A stretch of DNA of 64,000 nt from Phragmites australis (GCF_958298935.1 NC_084928.1:23095501-23159500), one strand, 5' to 3'. Shown: positions 35,488 through 48,437, numbered from the stretch's first letter. Program-made: numbers and translations. The notes: generated from the letters alone by a model not told the origin.

Positions 35488-38400
35488 CTAGTAGCCGTCT
35501 TCATTCCTACCACGGGGAGCAGGAGCAGCACGTCGGTCACCTCGACCCTCGCCAGGGTATGGACCGCCTCCTGGTCTATACCCACCACGGCCACGCCCGC
35601 GGCCAGCCTCCAGATTGTTAGGTCTGCCTCGGCTTACATATGGATCGCCATAGTTGTCAGGTTGACCTCTGCCTGTGAAAGAACTCTTCATTGGTCTGTT
35701 CCGGGGAGATCGGCTTCTGTCGAGCGGACCATTCCCCCAATTACCACGAGGAGACCCTGATCGACGACGGCTCCGGTCAGCATACAACCCATCATGCGGT
35801 GGCTCCCTCCGGCTGTAGTCGTCAGTGGCAGACCAATCAAACTTCACCCGGTCCCTCATATCACACTTACCACGGAAGCCCATTCTTTCCTTAAGCGATG
35901 GTTCTGTAAATCGTCCTGCACGATCTGGGGGGGATCGAGCTGCATATCCCCTAGGATCACCCACACCCCAACCATGAGGTGGTGATCTGTACCTGGCCAT
36001 TTCTCTTGGAGGGGCGCGATCGCCTGGTGGAGCAGCAGTCCTTGGAGGCCCTCGTGGAGGGCTGAAGTAACCTGTGCGAGGGCTGCGGCTAGGTTCATAT
36101 ACTTCAGGTGCATAGCGGTACTTGTTGCAGTTGTTACAGTGAGTGCGCCGAGCAAAATTGAGATTACCACAACTGACATGAACAGCAAGAAGAAAATTAG
36201 AAACATCAAGATAAAGTATCTAAGAAAGAGTACAGCAGTAATGATGACAAGAAATCACTCACTTTGGATTCTGGCATATCCAATCGCCTTCTCTTGGTGA
36301 CAAATTCGGATCATTCCTGTGAACATATTCTCCATCAATATTAATGAAATCCTTTCCAGGAGCACTATAGCCCCTCCCATATGACCTGCCCCCTCTTTGA
36401 TATGGTGGAGAACCCTCTCGAACCCTTGCACCTCCTCTACCACCCCCTTGATATCCTCGGGTGTAACGTGGACCAACAGCACCATCAAAAGTGCTGGCTT
36501 CTTGTCTGCGCGGGCGCGGTGGTGAAGGGCCTGAATGCATTCCATATCCTGAAAAGGAAGTAACAAAAAATCCAAATAAGCACTAAAAGACAAAGGCAGT
36601 TAACAATCAGCAAGGAATGCTTACACTAGCCACATGGAACTGAAATACGCTACTCTCCAAATGTCGAAAGAGGTCATAATTGTAAAGGCAAACATCTCTG
36701 AGAGGAAATACCAATGCAACTGCAGCTCAACTGAAAACAAAACTATCTCTTCTCCATGGTTCACAATGTAGTGAGTTGCTACACATCCAAAGAATGGAAT
36801 TGGATGTTGCTACGAAAATCTTAGCTCCTTTTATCCAATAAGATCCCACAATACCATGCAAGTTAAAGTAGTCCTCAAACCTTTGTCAGGTCAATGATTC
36901 TATGTGATGAGTGGATCATTGAAGCAGTTTGTTGATGGTATCAAACAGTAGAATCAGGCAGGTCAGCCCAATGACCAGGTACTTCTCCCCTCCACATCAT
37001 TTCATAAGCTTATGCAACCATCAAGCATCACACAGCTAACCTTCCATTGGGACCTAAAGCAGAGTCCCTATGTCACTGCAAATGTCACCAAGTTGTGTTT
37101 CCCTTAAAATTTACAAAATCAACTCTTTGCTTCTGTTTTCTCGACCATAAAAAGAGTTTAGCCTATTTAGCATGCAGTGTCTTGGACAAAAATGATCTTT
37201 CAAGTGTCCCACATGGCAACTGAGACAACTCAATATTGAGGCAATACGTACATCCCTTGATGCTTCAAGACATCAAGATGTGAGTGTGCCCAGCAATTCA
37301 ATTGCAAAACAGTCTCTGCAGCACCCAGTTACTTTCCTATCTCAACAACATCCCGTCCTCTAAGGCTCAAACAACTTGCTCGAAAGATCGGCAACAAAAA
37401 TGGCATGGTCCTATTGCTAAAATGTACCCAATGGATTGGCTCATTATGCGATCAAAAACTCAAAGGGTGTGTTGGACTGTTGGTCAGTTTCAGGTTCATA
37501 TTATGACAAAGTATCTAGATATCCATGTTCCAAATTAACTTCAACAAACTCAGGCTTTTAGTTTGTATAAACAAACCCTAAATACAAGCACTTAAACCAC
37601 ATCTTCCTGAATGATACTTCCAAGTCCATCTCAGCCTTGATCTCCAAAGCTCAAAGGTTTAATTATTGATGACAGCAAGAACCAACTCATTATGTTTGTA
37701 TCAAAGTTCTTAGATATCCATATTCCAAGTTAATTCCAATTGTCAATGTTCTCAGGCAACACCCTAAGCACTTGCATGGCACAGCTGTGTTGATATGACC
37801 TCAAATCTGAAGTTCATCTCATCCCTCCATTACTTATTACCACCACACTTCAAGCTTTTTCAGAGTACACCATACTGCACATGCAAATGCGACTGCCTTT
37901 TCACAATATTTGCACCAGGAAGGCAGGATGCTTCCCAAAGCCAGTCAAGTTGGAAACTGTTATAGTAGAACAGCAAATTCCATACTTCATTTGAATTATA
38001 GTGGAGCTTGCAGTGCTTGGCCATTACACTGAACATCCAAGCCAGCAAAGAATTAGAAGATATTTACAATTTCAGCATATCAGGTGGTTTCAGACATTCA
38101 CACAGTGCATTATACCCTAGATATGGTGCTTCAATAATGAAAAATATTCATATAAAGCAGGCTTATATGAACTAAACTATTTGGTAAATATAGCTGGTAA
38201 GATACGCCTCAAACTCAGAGAAATACTGTTAAAATTGATGAAATCATGTTAAAACAAGGCAACTCATTTGGTAAACGAAGGAACACAAAAGACAAGGATG
38301 TAGTGAATAGTAATACAATTACGAACTATATGTGAAATGAGCATGCATAAAAACATACGATATTAAAATGCTATCGTAAATGAAAAGAGCATCTTAATTG

Positions 38401-39543
38401 TACTAAATCCCTCGGAAACACTGACACGAGTAAATTGCCCCACCTGCACCTGCACCGCGTACCGTGTCCAATACTGACACGGCACCGATACGGCGTCGAT
38501 ACGTATTGCTGAAGTATCGATTATTATCGGAATTAAAATAATCTTTGGAATTTCGGACACGTTGCCGACATGCGCGGGACGCGGCGTCGACTCGCCCTGG
38601 CCCAACTCACGGGGTTATCCCTCCCCCAACCTTAGCACGCCGCACCGCCTCGCACCTTCTCCGCCTCATCTAGCAGCTCGGTGAGCCTCTACATGTCTTG
38701 TAGATGCTCTCATGTGCTTCACATTGCTCAATTAGTGGCCGTAGCCCAACATGCATGCACCCCCAAACGCCGCCACCACACAACGGCACAAGTGCGCCGT
38801 CAGCGTAGCTCCGACCATTTTCGGCCATCGAGTAAGTGCCCACGAGATCGCCTACAACCCCTCTTGCCATTTCCGTCAAGCCCTGATCAAGATCCACCTC
38901 CGTTGGCTACCGGCGAACAGAGCCGCCGACCGTGATTCCCCTGCCCAGTGCCACCAACAGGTGGGCCCAGCTTGTCAGCCGAGTCATTAGCATGGGAGGT
39001 ACCGGTGGCAGCAGCTCCAGCCGCAGTAGATCGACGCCGCCCGCAGCAGATCACCACCACTAGCCACCTGAGATTTACACGTTCCGCCGCCAGCCGGCGC
39101 TCGACCTGCCTGTGAGTTCATCCTCTTTCCCAATTGTTCCCTGCCCTGGCTGACCGGTTGCTTGTTCTGCTGCTCCTAGTTGTTCAGTCTAACCAGCTTG
39201 AATGTTCTATTATGTACGTTTCAACTTTGTTTCAATTCAGTTTTATACAACTGACCAGCTGCAGCCTGCAATTCAACTAATTTCTTTTATCAATTATCAT
39301 TCATGAATCAAGCATTCAAGTGTTTTCTGTTACATAAGCAGACGTGCTGATCTGATCAAGTGATGATGCTACTTGTTTGGCTAGGTGAATGCCATTGCCA
39401 ACGCCAATTATTCAGTTATTCATCGAATGAATTTAAGTGATCATGCTACTTGCTGAAGCCTGAAGTTATTCACTGAAGTGATACTTCCTGGCTGATACGA
39501 AGAATTGAAGAGGCAAGGATGGTCTTACAGGTACATTTTTCAG

Positions 39544-39597
<54 letters not shown>

Positions 39598-41426
39598 TTT
39601 AATAATAATTACTATATATATTACTATAAAGTATATAGCCGCACCACGGTATCAGTCATTTTGGGAGAATGCCGTACCGCGGTGTCCGATATGTGTCGTG
39701 TCCGATACGCGTGCCGGTAACGGTGTAATCTAGCTAAATCCAAGTTCCTTAAATGTTAGATCTTGCATACTAGAATTTTAAGATGACGAGTGATCTACTT
39801 AATGAAGTGCTCAAACAGAAAAAAAAGAATTATACTTGATGAAAGAAAAACAGGTAAAGCAGTTTATACAGGTGTTAGTGCCCTAGCTATGCACAATGCA
39901 CAACACCTATTGACAAGAGGAATCATGGATGATACATGGTAGCTATATCCCATGGCTTCATGCACATGATACATGCAAGAATAATAAAAATCATCATACA
40001 CAGGTATTCTCTGGGTGGAGGCCTGCTGGATCATATCCTATTGACACTAGCAAGCAACATGAACCATAGAAGTATCATGCAGGTCAGAGGTTTCAGGCCA
40101 ATAAAACATTACTCAAGTAGCACTTGCTACTTGCTTCAAGTATATGAGGAGCAACAAGACCACTTACAATAAAAACCTCAAATGGATAAATTGCTCAGTG
40201 AAAATAATATTATCTATGTTCTCTTTTATTTGTTGTCCTATAATGCATGCAGTCGCCCTTTTAACACTTTGACCACTTGCGCATATAAGTACTTAGATTT
40301 GTCACATAAAAAATCATATTGGTAGATTTTCCATAAGAAGTATTTTCATATCGTTATATTTCCTATCAAAATAATAGTCAGTGTTGTGTATTTTAAATCG
40401 TGCCAATCAAAATAAAAGAAAAGTAACGGAACCAAAACCATCTCATGATAAAACATATCATGTGAGTAATTATGTAGCTTTAAATTTCCATTAGCATTAG
40501 CACATTTCAACCAAAAAATCATTCAATCAAAGTTACAGTTCTGCAATCTTTGTAAACACAATCCAAAGCCTTAAACGAAATAAAACTGTGGCTTCTTTAA
40601 CAGACGTGGCAAAAGTTAATTGCAACAAATCTTGCATAGCCTAACAATTCTTCCACATATATTAACACAGAGCTAACTGTAATAAAATAAATTGCAACCA
40701 AGACAAAGATGAGGAATATCACCATACATCTAATTGTTATAAAAAATCCACATCCAGTATCAAGATACGAAATCATCTACTCATCATCTATGGGCACTCA
40801 ATACGTAATAAATTGAAATTATCTAAACAAAAAAAGGTAAACACTGGCGTGCGAATCCAGCAACGCTGGACAAAAGAACTCTGCAAAATCCTAAACATCA
40901 TCCAAAAAAATCAACTAAACACGTTCACAGAATCCATACAAATAATATTAGAAAAAAAATAGAAAGATTCAAGGGTTTCCAACAGACCTTGCGGTTCGTC
41001 ATGGAAGCGCGAGTGCCGAGGAGGCTGAAACCGGGGCGGGCTGAAGCGGCGGCGCTGGGACGGGGGGCTCCCAGGACGGCGCCTCTCTGGGGGAGGCGGC
41101 GACCGGCGCCTCTCCCACCCGCGGGGGGCCGGAGCCGGAGGCGAGAAGTCGCGCCCGCGGCGTGGGGGCGGAGATCCGCGGCGGAGGCTGCCGCCGGCGG
41201 GGGAGGACGAGCGGGCGGTGCGGGAGGCGGAGGGCGGGGAGGATCCCCCGTTCTCCTGCTGCGGCGGCCTGACGACGAGGCTGCTGAGGGGGGCGCGCGC
41301 GGGCTGCGGCGGCGCGGGCGACGGGTCCGCCTCGGCCTCCGGCGTGCTCCGCGGCGGCGTGGTGTCCTCGTACTCGTCGTCGTCGTCGTCGTCTTCGGCG
41401 TCGTCGCCTCTGCCGCGCGGCCGCAT
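35488..41426 (-). CDS. RanBP2-type zinc-finger, RS/RG-rich RNA-binding protein, 3 exons
   Basis: Minus-strand exons are 40988-41426, 36263-36548 and 35488-36172, GT-AG introns, phases agree, total 1410 nt (469 aa). Residues 5-25 include a run of six Asp; the rest of exon 1 is Pro/Ser/Arg-rich with RRRSPPPP- and [12 protein letters not shown] SR repeats. Exon 2 is RGG-like. One RanBP2 zinc finger spans residues about 236-257: W-I-C-X4[13 protein letters not shown]2-C, split by intron 2. Such fingers (ZRANB2, TAF15/FUS, plant homologues) bind single-stranded RNA with GGU sites and work in splicing or transcription. The C-terminal 200 residues are Arg/Gly/Ser-rich ([24 protein letters not shown]) and presumably disordered. 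No RRM is seen, unlike TAF15. Nuclear location is inferred. The gene appears intact; the exact orthologue is not assigned. Confidence 0.9.
38395..39735. mobile_element. Insertion in intron 1 of the zinc-finger gene with GATACGG-type ends
   Basis: The left edge carries GTGTCCAATACTGACACGG and CGATACGGCGTCGATACG. The right edge carries GCGGTGTCCGATATGTGTCG and GTGTCCGATACGCG. The two edges are partly inverted relative to one another. The middle is unrelated, contains a (TA)n tract and no intact ORF. It looks like a non-autonomous DNA element or retro-derived insert, but target duplications were not identified. Boundaries are approximate. Confidence 0.4.
39546..39595. repeat. (TA)n microsatellite, about 25 units
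   Basis: An uninterrupted TA dinucleotide run inside the intron-1 insertion. It is expected to be length-polymorphic. Confidence 0.9.
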
Positions 41427-42640
41427 CTCGATGCGCGTGCTGCGGGGGGCGCCGCCTCTCTAGGGTTCGGGTTTGGGGAGGGAGGGCGAGATTGGAGGGG
41501 CTACGTGTTGCGGCTTTTGACTAAACCATCGGACGAAGCGGGTCAAGTCCAGACCGCAGGCTCGGTTTTAGAGGTTATCTATCCAATGTGGTTTTGGAGG
41601 GGCGGCTGGGGTCCGGCGCCCCCCGCGGCTGTTTCAACTCGTAGATAGTAAAAATTGAATCGTATAATTTAGTTTTTAGTTATTATAATTCAACGACATG
41701 TCTTTTATCAGCATCTGTATATGATACAATTTAATTTTCATAATTCACAATCTATAAACTTTTTTTATAATCTATAGTTGAAACAAATAAGCCTTAAGCC
41801 GGTTAGAGTAACGCAATCGGTTGAGCACCATCCCCTTACTCACACGGCGGAACGAAAATTCTACTAGATCATACGGATGCATGGATTATCATAATTGATT
41901 ATTTGCGTTGAGATTCATGCTGTAGAGGTAGGTGAAAAAATCAATAGATAGATAAGTATCAATTGGAAGGGATGGACGGCCGAGATAGCCTGTATGTTCA
42001 TAACCCCTTGTGGAGTTGTCTTTCCCTTCGCCGGCCACTTCGCGTTGAGACTATGACAAGGGTTTTCCTTGCCCCAAACCATTGCATTAATGATTCGTAA
42101 ACCATCGATCTTACAAACTTATGAATGAGTTAGATGATACTTCCTAAAGTCGAATCACATGGCACACACAAAGATTTATATAGATTCATGTCTCTCTTAG
42201 GATAATAGCTCTATGTTCTGTTTGTCTTGTATTAATCTACAAGTTTGTTTATAAGGGAATGTTGACTAGTCTAGATAGATCTAAACCTAGTCGAAGGGTT
42301 TCTTGTGCGTAGTCGTGGAGGATCGCTAATGTAGATGGCTTGAGGATTCAAGACTTTTGTAGGCGTGAATGGTATGAATAGATTTCAATCGGCTTGTCCT
42401 CCATAATGTCTCATGGCTCTCTATATATAGGGGATCATCATATCTTTTATTTTACTCTTTTCTTATTATTCTTAGAGATAAACTTTCATATTTATGAGGT
42501 ATCTCGGGTACCTGTGAGTAGTTTCTATACATCTTAGGATTCCCTTCTTCGCATAGAGATATGTCATGAGAATATAGGAATCTTAGGGGGTCTGGATACG
42601 GTAATTTTATACTATCTATGATCAAACCCCTATCAGTACG
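41427..42640. other. Zinc-finger gene promoter side, then unclassified repeat-like DNA
   Basis: From 41427 to about 41600 is GC-rich and is the probable promoter and 5' UTR of the minus-strand zinc-finger gene. From about 41650 onward the sequence is AT-rich. The part around 41870-42600 (with a TATATATAG near 42422) resembles a decayed LTR or leader, but no ends or domains could be assigned. Confidence 0.35.
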
Positions 42641-43253
42641 TGAAATGAGCTTAGACAGATCAAAAATTTAGTCAGCAAAGATAAACATTTTGACGGACTG
42701 CATCTTCGAGTTGTAATTGAAACTCCTTAAATTTATAATTTTTGCACTAGTTTAAAATTTTGCTAAAATTTAAATAGGAGTTGTAAATTTTGTTTAATAG
42801 AAGAAATTAATTTCTAAATTTAAATTGCCATAGGTTATATTTGTGTTTGATGCATTCATGTTGTAGTAGTTGTAATAGGGTTTTATGCTTGAAAAATGTT
42901 TGCAAAAGATCGCTAGAAGTCGCTCCTTTAAAACCCCTTTTAAATTTGGTTCAAAATGTAAAAAGAAAAGGATTTTTGAAATTGTAAAACTCTTCCTAGG
43001 CCGAATTCCTTTAGTCTGGCCCAAATCTCCTCCCCCCCTTCTTTTCTTTCCAGGCTGCCTCCCTCCCTCTCCCGCTTGGGCCCGACCCAACCATCTTTTC
43101 CCCGGCCCAACTCCTCCCTCCCCCATTCTCCTTTCCTCTATCCGCGTGGGCCGCCTTCGCTTCCCCTACGCTAGGTCGCACCCGAGCCGGCCTTCCCTCG
43201 CACCTGAGCCTCCCTCTCCTGCGCTCTCTCCTTGCCAAGTGGGCCTGGCTGGA

Positions 43254-44161
43254 TGATGAGTAATGTTGGCCTGATCTTCCGATAGGTAGCGATAAGTCGG
43301 TGGGTGGAGAACTCGACGTTGATGATCTAAAGGCTTCGACCCGATCAGATTGTCTCCCTTGCAATCACTACACCACAGCTTCGTTGGTTATCAACCGTGT
43401 CGCGCGGTTGACCTCGCCAAGAAGGCTCAATCCCTGCAAGCGTACCGAGAACACAAGTAAGAATGTAGAAGATGCAATCTGAAATATTCCTAATAGAATT
43501 CAAGCACTCGAAGTTGGGTTTCCACAAACACTTGCGGCGGCCTAGTCGGTCCGGAACAAGAGCGAAAATCTCATAATCTGTGTGTAGATCAATATCTAAG
43601 CAAAATCCAACCCTAATTAGGGCGACGGCTACTGTATATAAAAGACTAGGGTTGGCCAAGGACCCCTGGACGCGTCCCTAATGGACTCCAACACGTTACA
43701 AGGCCCAACGGCCCAAAAGATGGTGGCGCAGCACCCTGACAGATTCTGGACATCCACTTGTTTCGATAATTCCTGTTGACTCAGAAAGAATTTGGATATG
43801 GGACCAGTTCCGTTGGAAATCTTATCTCCTTAGCTTTCCAACCATGTGTAGAACGTCAAAAACGGAGTCCGTATGCGTCCTGGGCGACGATTTTAGTGCA
43901 TACTGGTCCTGGACTCCGAAACGAACTCGAACTTGATTGGACCTCCACCTTGGCTTGGGCGCTCTTGCTGTTCTTCTCCCGTGTTCCTCAGTAATAATAC
44001 ATCATAATTATTCAGTAGCATCCCATCCTCATCAAAATATAAAGGAACACTAAGGAACGAGCTCACCTCATGATTTAGTTGACGTGCACGAGCTCGTGTC
44101 AATGGACCTATTGTTGGAGGAATACTCGGTGTGTGTATCCGAAAGAGTGATGTCCTCATCA
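43254..44161 (-). mobile_element. CRM-like gypsy solo LTR nested in the Tekay-like LTR, TSD CTGGA
   Basis: Perfect 5-bp target duplications CTGGA flank it (43249-43253 and 44162-44166). Ends are TGATGAG...CTCATCA, a TG...CA terminus within a 7-bp inverted repeat. Read on the minus strand it opens TGATGAGGACATCAC, the type of start known for centromeric chromovirus (CRM/CRR) LTRs. The same strand then encodes a polyprotein-like tail, IGPLTRARARQLNHEVSSFL ... LLRNTGEEQ, stopping at 43893. CRM-type elements are known to let pol run into the 3' LTR, so coding sequence inside a solo LTR fits. CRM assignment is from memory of the family. Confidence 0.75.
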
Positions 44162-45031
44162 CTGGAGCCGTCAATCCACCCGCCCAAGCCGCCCCCTCCC
44201 ACCCTCTCTCTCTCTGCGCGTGGGCCCGCGCCGAGCTGAGCCGCGCGCCTGAGCCCACCGGCTCCGCTTCTTCCCCCTCTCGCTCGCTGTTTTTGCCCCC
44301 AAATCTCACAAATCCGTGCCTCCCCGAGCCGTTTCACGTCAATCAATGCTGCACCCACAATCCCCTCCCCATAATCATGCGTCCTGGACCGTTTCCCCCT
44401 CCATAACCCCTCTCAAATGCGAAAACCACCACATTTATCTCCATTAAGGCCACCGGCCATTTTCTTCGAATCCGGCTGATACTCTTCCCCTCTCGCGCAT
44501 ATAGGCCTCCCAATGTCTTCCTTGCGATGTTCTGCATCCATTCCACCCGTTTCCCCTTGCTTTTCACTCGGATTCGTCCTTGGTGTCGTCATCTTCTTCA
44601 ACTCTGGTGAGCTCTGCCACCGCGTCGATTCTCCGCGCCCAAGCCACCATTGACCCTGATTCTTCCCACTTTGGTGTTGCAGGGCCTCCAGTAGATCCTC
44701 CTGCCGCTCCTTGGCTTCTCCCTGCCACCGAAACCCCGTCCGCGCTGTGTCCGAGCCCCGCTTTATGCTCCTCTCCGTCGTCGGCCTCCCACAGCCCCTC
44801 TCCGTCATCGAGAAGCCCGTGGTGAGAATCCCCGTGCCCTCCTCTTTGTTTTGTGCCATTCCCCGATGAGTTTCATGGCCGGAAGCGCGACTTTGCGCTT
44901 CTCTGGCGAGGTTCCAGCCATGCGCAACCGTCGGCCATGTCCAGCGCTGCCTAGTCCGCTCCCATTCACCCCAAGCCATCCAATCTTGATCGTGTGGCTC
45001 AAATCGCAAACCCCTTCACTCTTTTGTAATC

Positions 45032-45087
45032 GGTCCACCATGGACCATGGATCGACCCTCAGGTCGTGGTCCATGGGTCCATGGACC
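45032..45087. repeat. Long imperfect hairpin built on GGTCCATGG
   Basis: Two arms of about 26 bp flank a CTCA loop. The left arm runs GGTCCACCATGGACC...CGACC and the right arm GGTCG...GGGTCCATGGACC. Internal GGTCCATGG palindromes allow several registers. It lies in the 3' half of the Tekay-like LTR. Confidence 0.65.
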
Positions 45088-46806
45088 TTTTTTTAAGGTT
45101 TTCTATGAACAAGAATTCTTATTCACTTTATGATGTCATAAATAAGATTTTCAGTATAAAAACAAATCGGTTTATTCTCGGAAAACAAGTAAAATTTGCA
45201 AAAAAGCCCATGGAACTTCAAAAGCTTATAACTTTTTACTCGTAGCTCCAATTTGGGCGATTTTCACGCTCAAATGTTCGTAGCGATGTGTAAAATTTTT
45301 TTATAGGATTTTTACCTAGTCTTATTACTGTTTGATGTATTGTTCTTATTAGTGTCCCTTGTATGCTTTTAGTACTGTTTGGTGTATTGTTCTTATTATT
45401 GTTTGGTGTATTGCAGAAAAGTCCCTGGGTTTGTCGATTAGGAGGTGATCAGTTCAAAAATCTGCAAGATGAAGTTTTTAAAGACTTTGAGCTACCCTCA
45501 GCTAAAGGCAAGTGTCATTGAACATCTTGCTCCCGTTTTAGGATTCATGTGTAGATATTTATTCTTTCATGGCATGCTTGTCTAAACTGTAATCCCATGT
45601 TAGGGTTTACTAGCTGATGTATGATTATTCCTTGCCGTCATTGATGAGTCATGATTATTGAAGGTTAGATATGCTAGTGCTGTTATAGTTGGGTAAATGT
45701 TAATCTTGACTAATAATTATACAACAAGAATCGGGTATGGTAATTTTGTAGCAACATGGTATAAGGATCCCAACTGAATGTTTGTATGATGATGGTGCAG
45801 GAATGCATGTGCCTGGGTAATGCATAGTTGGTTTGTGGTTGTCTTGTGTGAGATCGTTAGGACCGATTCTTGAAGCATGTAACCTGGCTAAATCGTACAA
45901 CCAAGAGGTTTATATGAGTACGGCCTGTCCAACTAATTGGCCACCCCTCCAGTTCTGTAGGCACCAATGGACGGTTGAGTGGCACAACAGGGGACTTCTG
46001 CAGTGATGGAATCGTCTGTTAGCGATAAAACATCAGTGGGTGCCTACGGATCGGAGAGAGCTTTGTAAAGGTCTTGTAGTGAGACCCTGACTCCACACAC
46101 CAAAAGTGTGAAGCAACACGGGAATCATGACTTGTGGGGAAAGCTGTGCAAACTCTGTAGAGTATAAACCTGATTGATCAGCCGTGCTCACAGTCAAGAG
46201 CGGCTTGGACTTTTTTATGATTAGTTGGGATCAGGATTTTGGTATAGTTGGTCGGGTAGCCGGGTAATGGAATTACCTGATGAGTCTTGGTAGTCAGATG
46301 GAATCCAATGAGTTGTTCCCCTTGTTATAGTTGTGTCTCCCCACTTAGTAAATAGGATGCCCGTTGTTGAAGTCATAGGTCATAGTTGCTTAATGCAGTT
46401 AACCAGTGTCTAACCTTTCCTTGACTTTAGCCCCATAGCATGTTTACCCTACACTTGTGGAGTACATTTTGTACTCACACTCGTAGTCCCCTTTCTTGCA
46501 TCCCTCTGCTGTTCAGAAGCCGTCAATGAAGCTGCATCCTTCGATGAAGATGACTCGACCTGGAGCTCCTATTCTAGGCTGGTGTGCCACCGGACGCCTG
46601 TGAAATATTGAAGACCCTCTGGCGCTGAAGCTCTCTTTTTACGTTGTGTTTTCTTTTAGACCCTCAGGTCCTTTTGTAATAAGTTAATATCGTTATTGTA
46701 ATAATGACACTGTTATGATACATTGATGATGTAACGCATATATGAAACTTGATCTTGGTATATATGTGTTGTGCCCAGTTTTGTTCCTTTAAAACTGGGT
46801 GTTACA

Positions 46807-47289
46807 GTACCTCAAGTCCCAGGATAAGATGGTACATCTAACCGGGATCTCGGAGTCCTCAGGTCGTCTAGTCAGGATTCTGAATACCTCTGAGTACTCA
46901 TGAGAGTCCTCAAGAAGGTATTCTGTCCGAATAGGAATTCGGAGTCATCCAAGAAATATCATCCTAATTTTACTAAACGATGGGGAGAAAAGACTTATCA
47001 TTGATCGGGTTTGAAATTTGAACCATTAAAGTGGAGATTTTGCGTAGTGGTGAAAAGAATCTTTCCCTTGCAAAAGATCATGATGACGTTTGGAAACTGT
47101 GTGTGTACGGCGGAGTAGTGCGCTGTTCTCCCTGGGGTACTATTCCAACTGCCCCACATGTGTCGAGAGAAATCTCGGGTATTGAATGCAATGAGACGTT
47201 AACGCAAGAGATCTTAGTCCTGAGCTATACTCAGAACCGTTATTGCACTAGTTGGGGAGCCGTCAAGCACCTCTTTGTTTGCGTAGCGA
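46807..47289. other. Unclassified repeat-like DNA left of truncated element B
   Basis: No family is recognised. It begins at the Tekay-like LTR target flank and ends where homology to copia RNase H starts. The open frame 47031-47402 spans this junction and is therefore chimeric. Confidence 0.4.
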
Positions 47290-47580
47290 GCCCGTTGAGG
47301 CAAACTTTGTTAGATTATGAAGTTGAGTTCAAAATAGTACCTCTTTTGTGTGATAATGAAAGTGCTATGAAAATAGCCACAAATCTAGTCCAACACTTTT
47401 GAACCAAGCATATTGATATTCGCCATCATTTTCTTAGTGATCATATAAGCAAAGGCGATATCTAGTAGATAGTTTGCGGACCGAAGATCAATTAGCGGAT
47501 ATTTTCACAAAACCTTTAGATGAGTCATTTTTGCAAGTTAAGAAATGAGCTTAATGTTATCGACTTCTCAAATGTTGCTT
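47290..47580 (+). pseudogene. Element B RNase H C-terminal remnant
   Basis: Residues matching the element A RNase H tail run from QTLLD through CDNESAMKIA to a TGA just after VQHF. Out-of-frame pieces follow matching HIDIRHHFL, LADIFTKPLDE and the terminal SNV block. It is dead because of the stop and frame changes. It marks the pol end, after which the spacer and extra ORF follow. Confidence 0.8.
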
Positions 47581-47821
47581 GAACCAATGGGCACATGATG
47601 TTTGGAGTACTTATATATTCTAGCAATCATACATTCACAAGTTCATATTGCTTGTATTTATTTCTTTTTAATATGTAAATTTGTTACATTTTTTTAATTC
47701 AAGCTTATATTTCTATGATTATGTTTATGTCCAATTGCATATGACTCTATCACATTTCGTATCTCTAAAGATCATATGGTTATCAATATCTCATTTGAAA
47801 TTTCTAGAGCTATGTTGTTCT

Positions 47822-48437
47822 CGCGGTCTGACCGCCAGCCAGCTCGGTCTGTCCACCATATCCATAAGAGAGAAATTTCTAGAGCTATGTTCTCTCGCGG
47901 TCTGACCACACCAAGCCTTGGTCTGACCGCCAGATCTATACAGAAACTTTTTGAGCCTCTGGACTCCTGCGGTCTGATCGGCTCGAGTCTTGGTCTAACC
48001 ACCAACAACTGTTAAGTCCACATTGATCTTTTTCTTTCTCCCCCGGTCCCTATCTCTCTCAACCGAACACATCTTCTTTTCTTCTCTCGTGAACCTGTGC
48101 CATCGGTGCAAACTCAAGGGAGCCCAAAATCCTTCGTTCCCGGTCGAACCGTGACCATCCCCGGTCCAACCGCGAACACCTTCATCATGTCTTCTCGGTA
48201 TTTCCTCGATTTTCTCTCTTTTTACCATGGATTTTAAGGTTTTTTCATGCCTGGGGTTTGAAAAAGAGGATTCATCTTATGAGACCTGGATTTGAGATAA
48301 AGTTGAAAGTAATGACTTGCTATGGTCTAAATTAGACTATGCTCAAAATTTGATTGGTTAAAACTTCAAATTTCTTCAAAATCCATCAAATCAGATCTAT
48401 TTGCATGTTTGCGGTCAGACCGCAGCCTGTGCAGGTT
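47822..48437 (+). repeat. Palindrome array 1 of element B, in the pol-extra ORF spacer
   Basis: It includes GCGGTCTGACCGC at 47822-47834 and GCGGTCAGACCGC at 48411-48423. Partial copies (GGTCTGACCGCCAG, CGGTCTGATCGG, CCGGTCGAACCG) lie between them. Each full copy has 6-bp arms around one base. The array lies about 90-700 bp upstream of the extra ORF start at 48527. Confidence 0.8.

Larger units (their letters stand above)
42641..46806 (+). mobile_element. Tekay/Del-like gypsy LTR, probably solo, with a nested insert
   Basis: The right end is a clear LTR terminus (AAAACTGGGTGTTACA at 46791-46806), preceded by the GACGCCTGTG...GACCCTCTGGCGCTGAAG block seen in Tekay-type chromovirus LTRs of grasses. 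The left end is set at TGAAATGAGC because its flank GTACG (42636-42640) matches the right flank GTACC (46807-46811) in four of five bases. Without the 908-bp nested element at 43254-44161 it is about 3.26 kb, normal for Tekay LTRs. No internal coding region follows, so it is likely a solo LTR. Family and left boundary are inference. Confidence 0.6.

Noticed and set aside
40989..41648. 219-codon plus-strand reading frame over the zinc-finger gene exon 1
   Set aside because: It is antisense to a well-supported, GC-rich exon; its Arg/Gly/Ala composition is what the complement of Pro/Ser/Arg codons gives.
41801..41860. tRNA-like string GGTTAGAGTAACGCAATCGG
   Set aside because: No cloverleaf, acceptor stem or anticodon arm could be drawn.
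44413..45009. 198-codon minus-strand reading frame
   Set aside because: It lies wholly inside the Tekay-like LTR and resembles no protein; LTRs with few stops give such frames.
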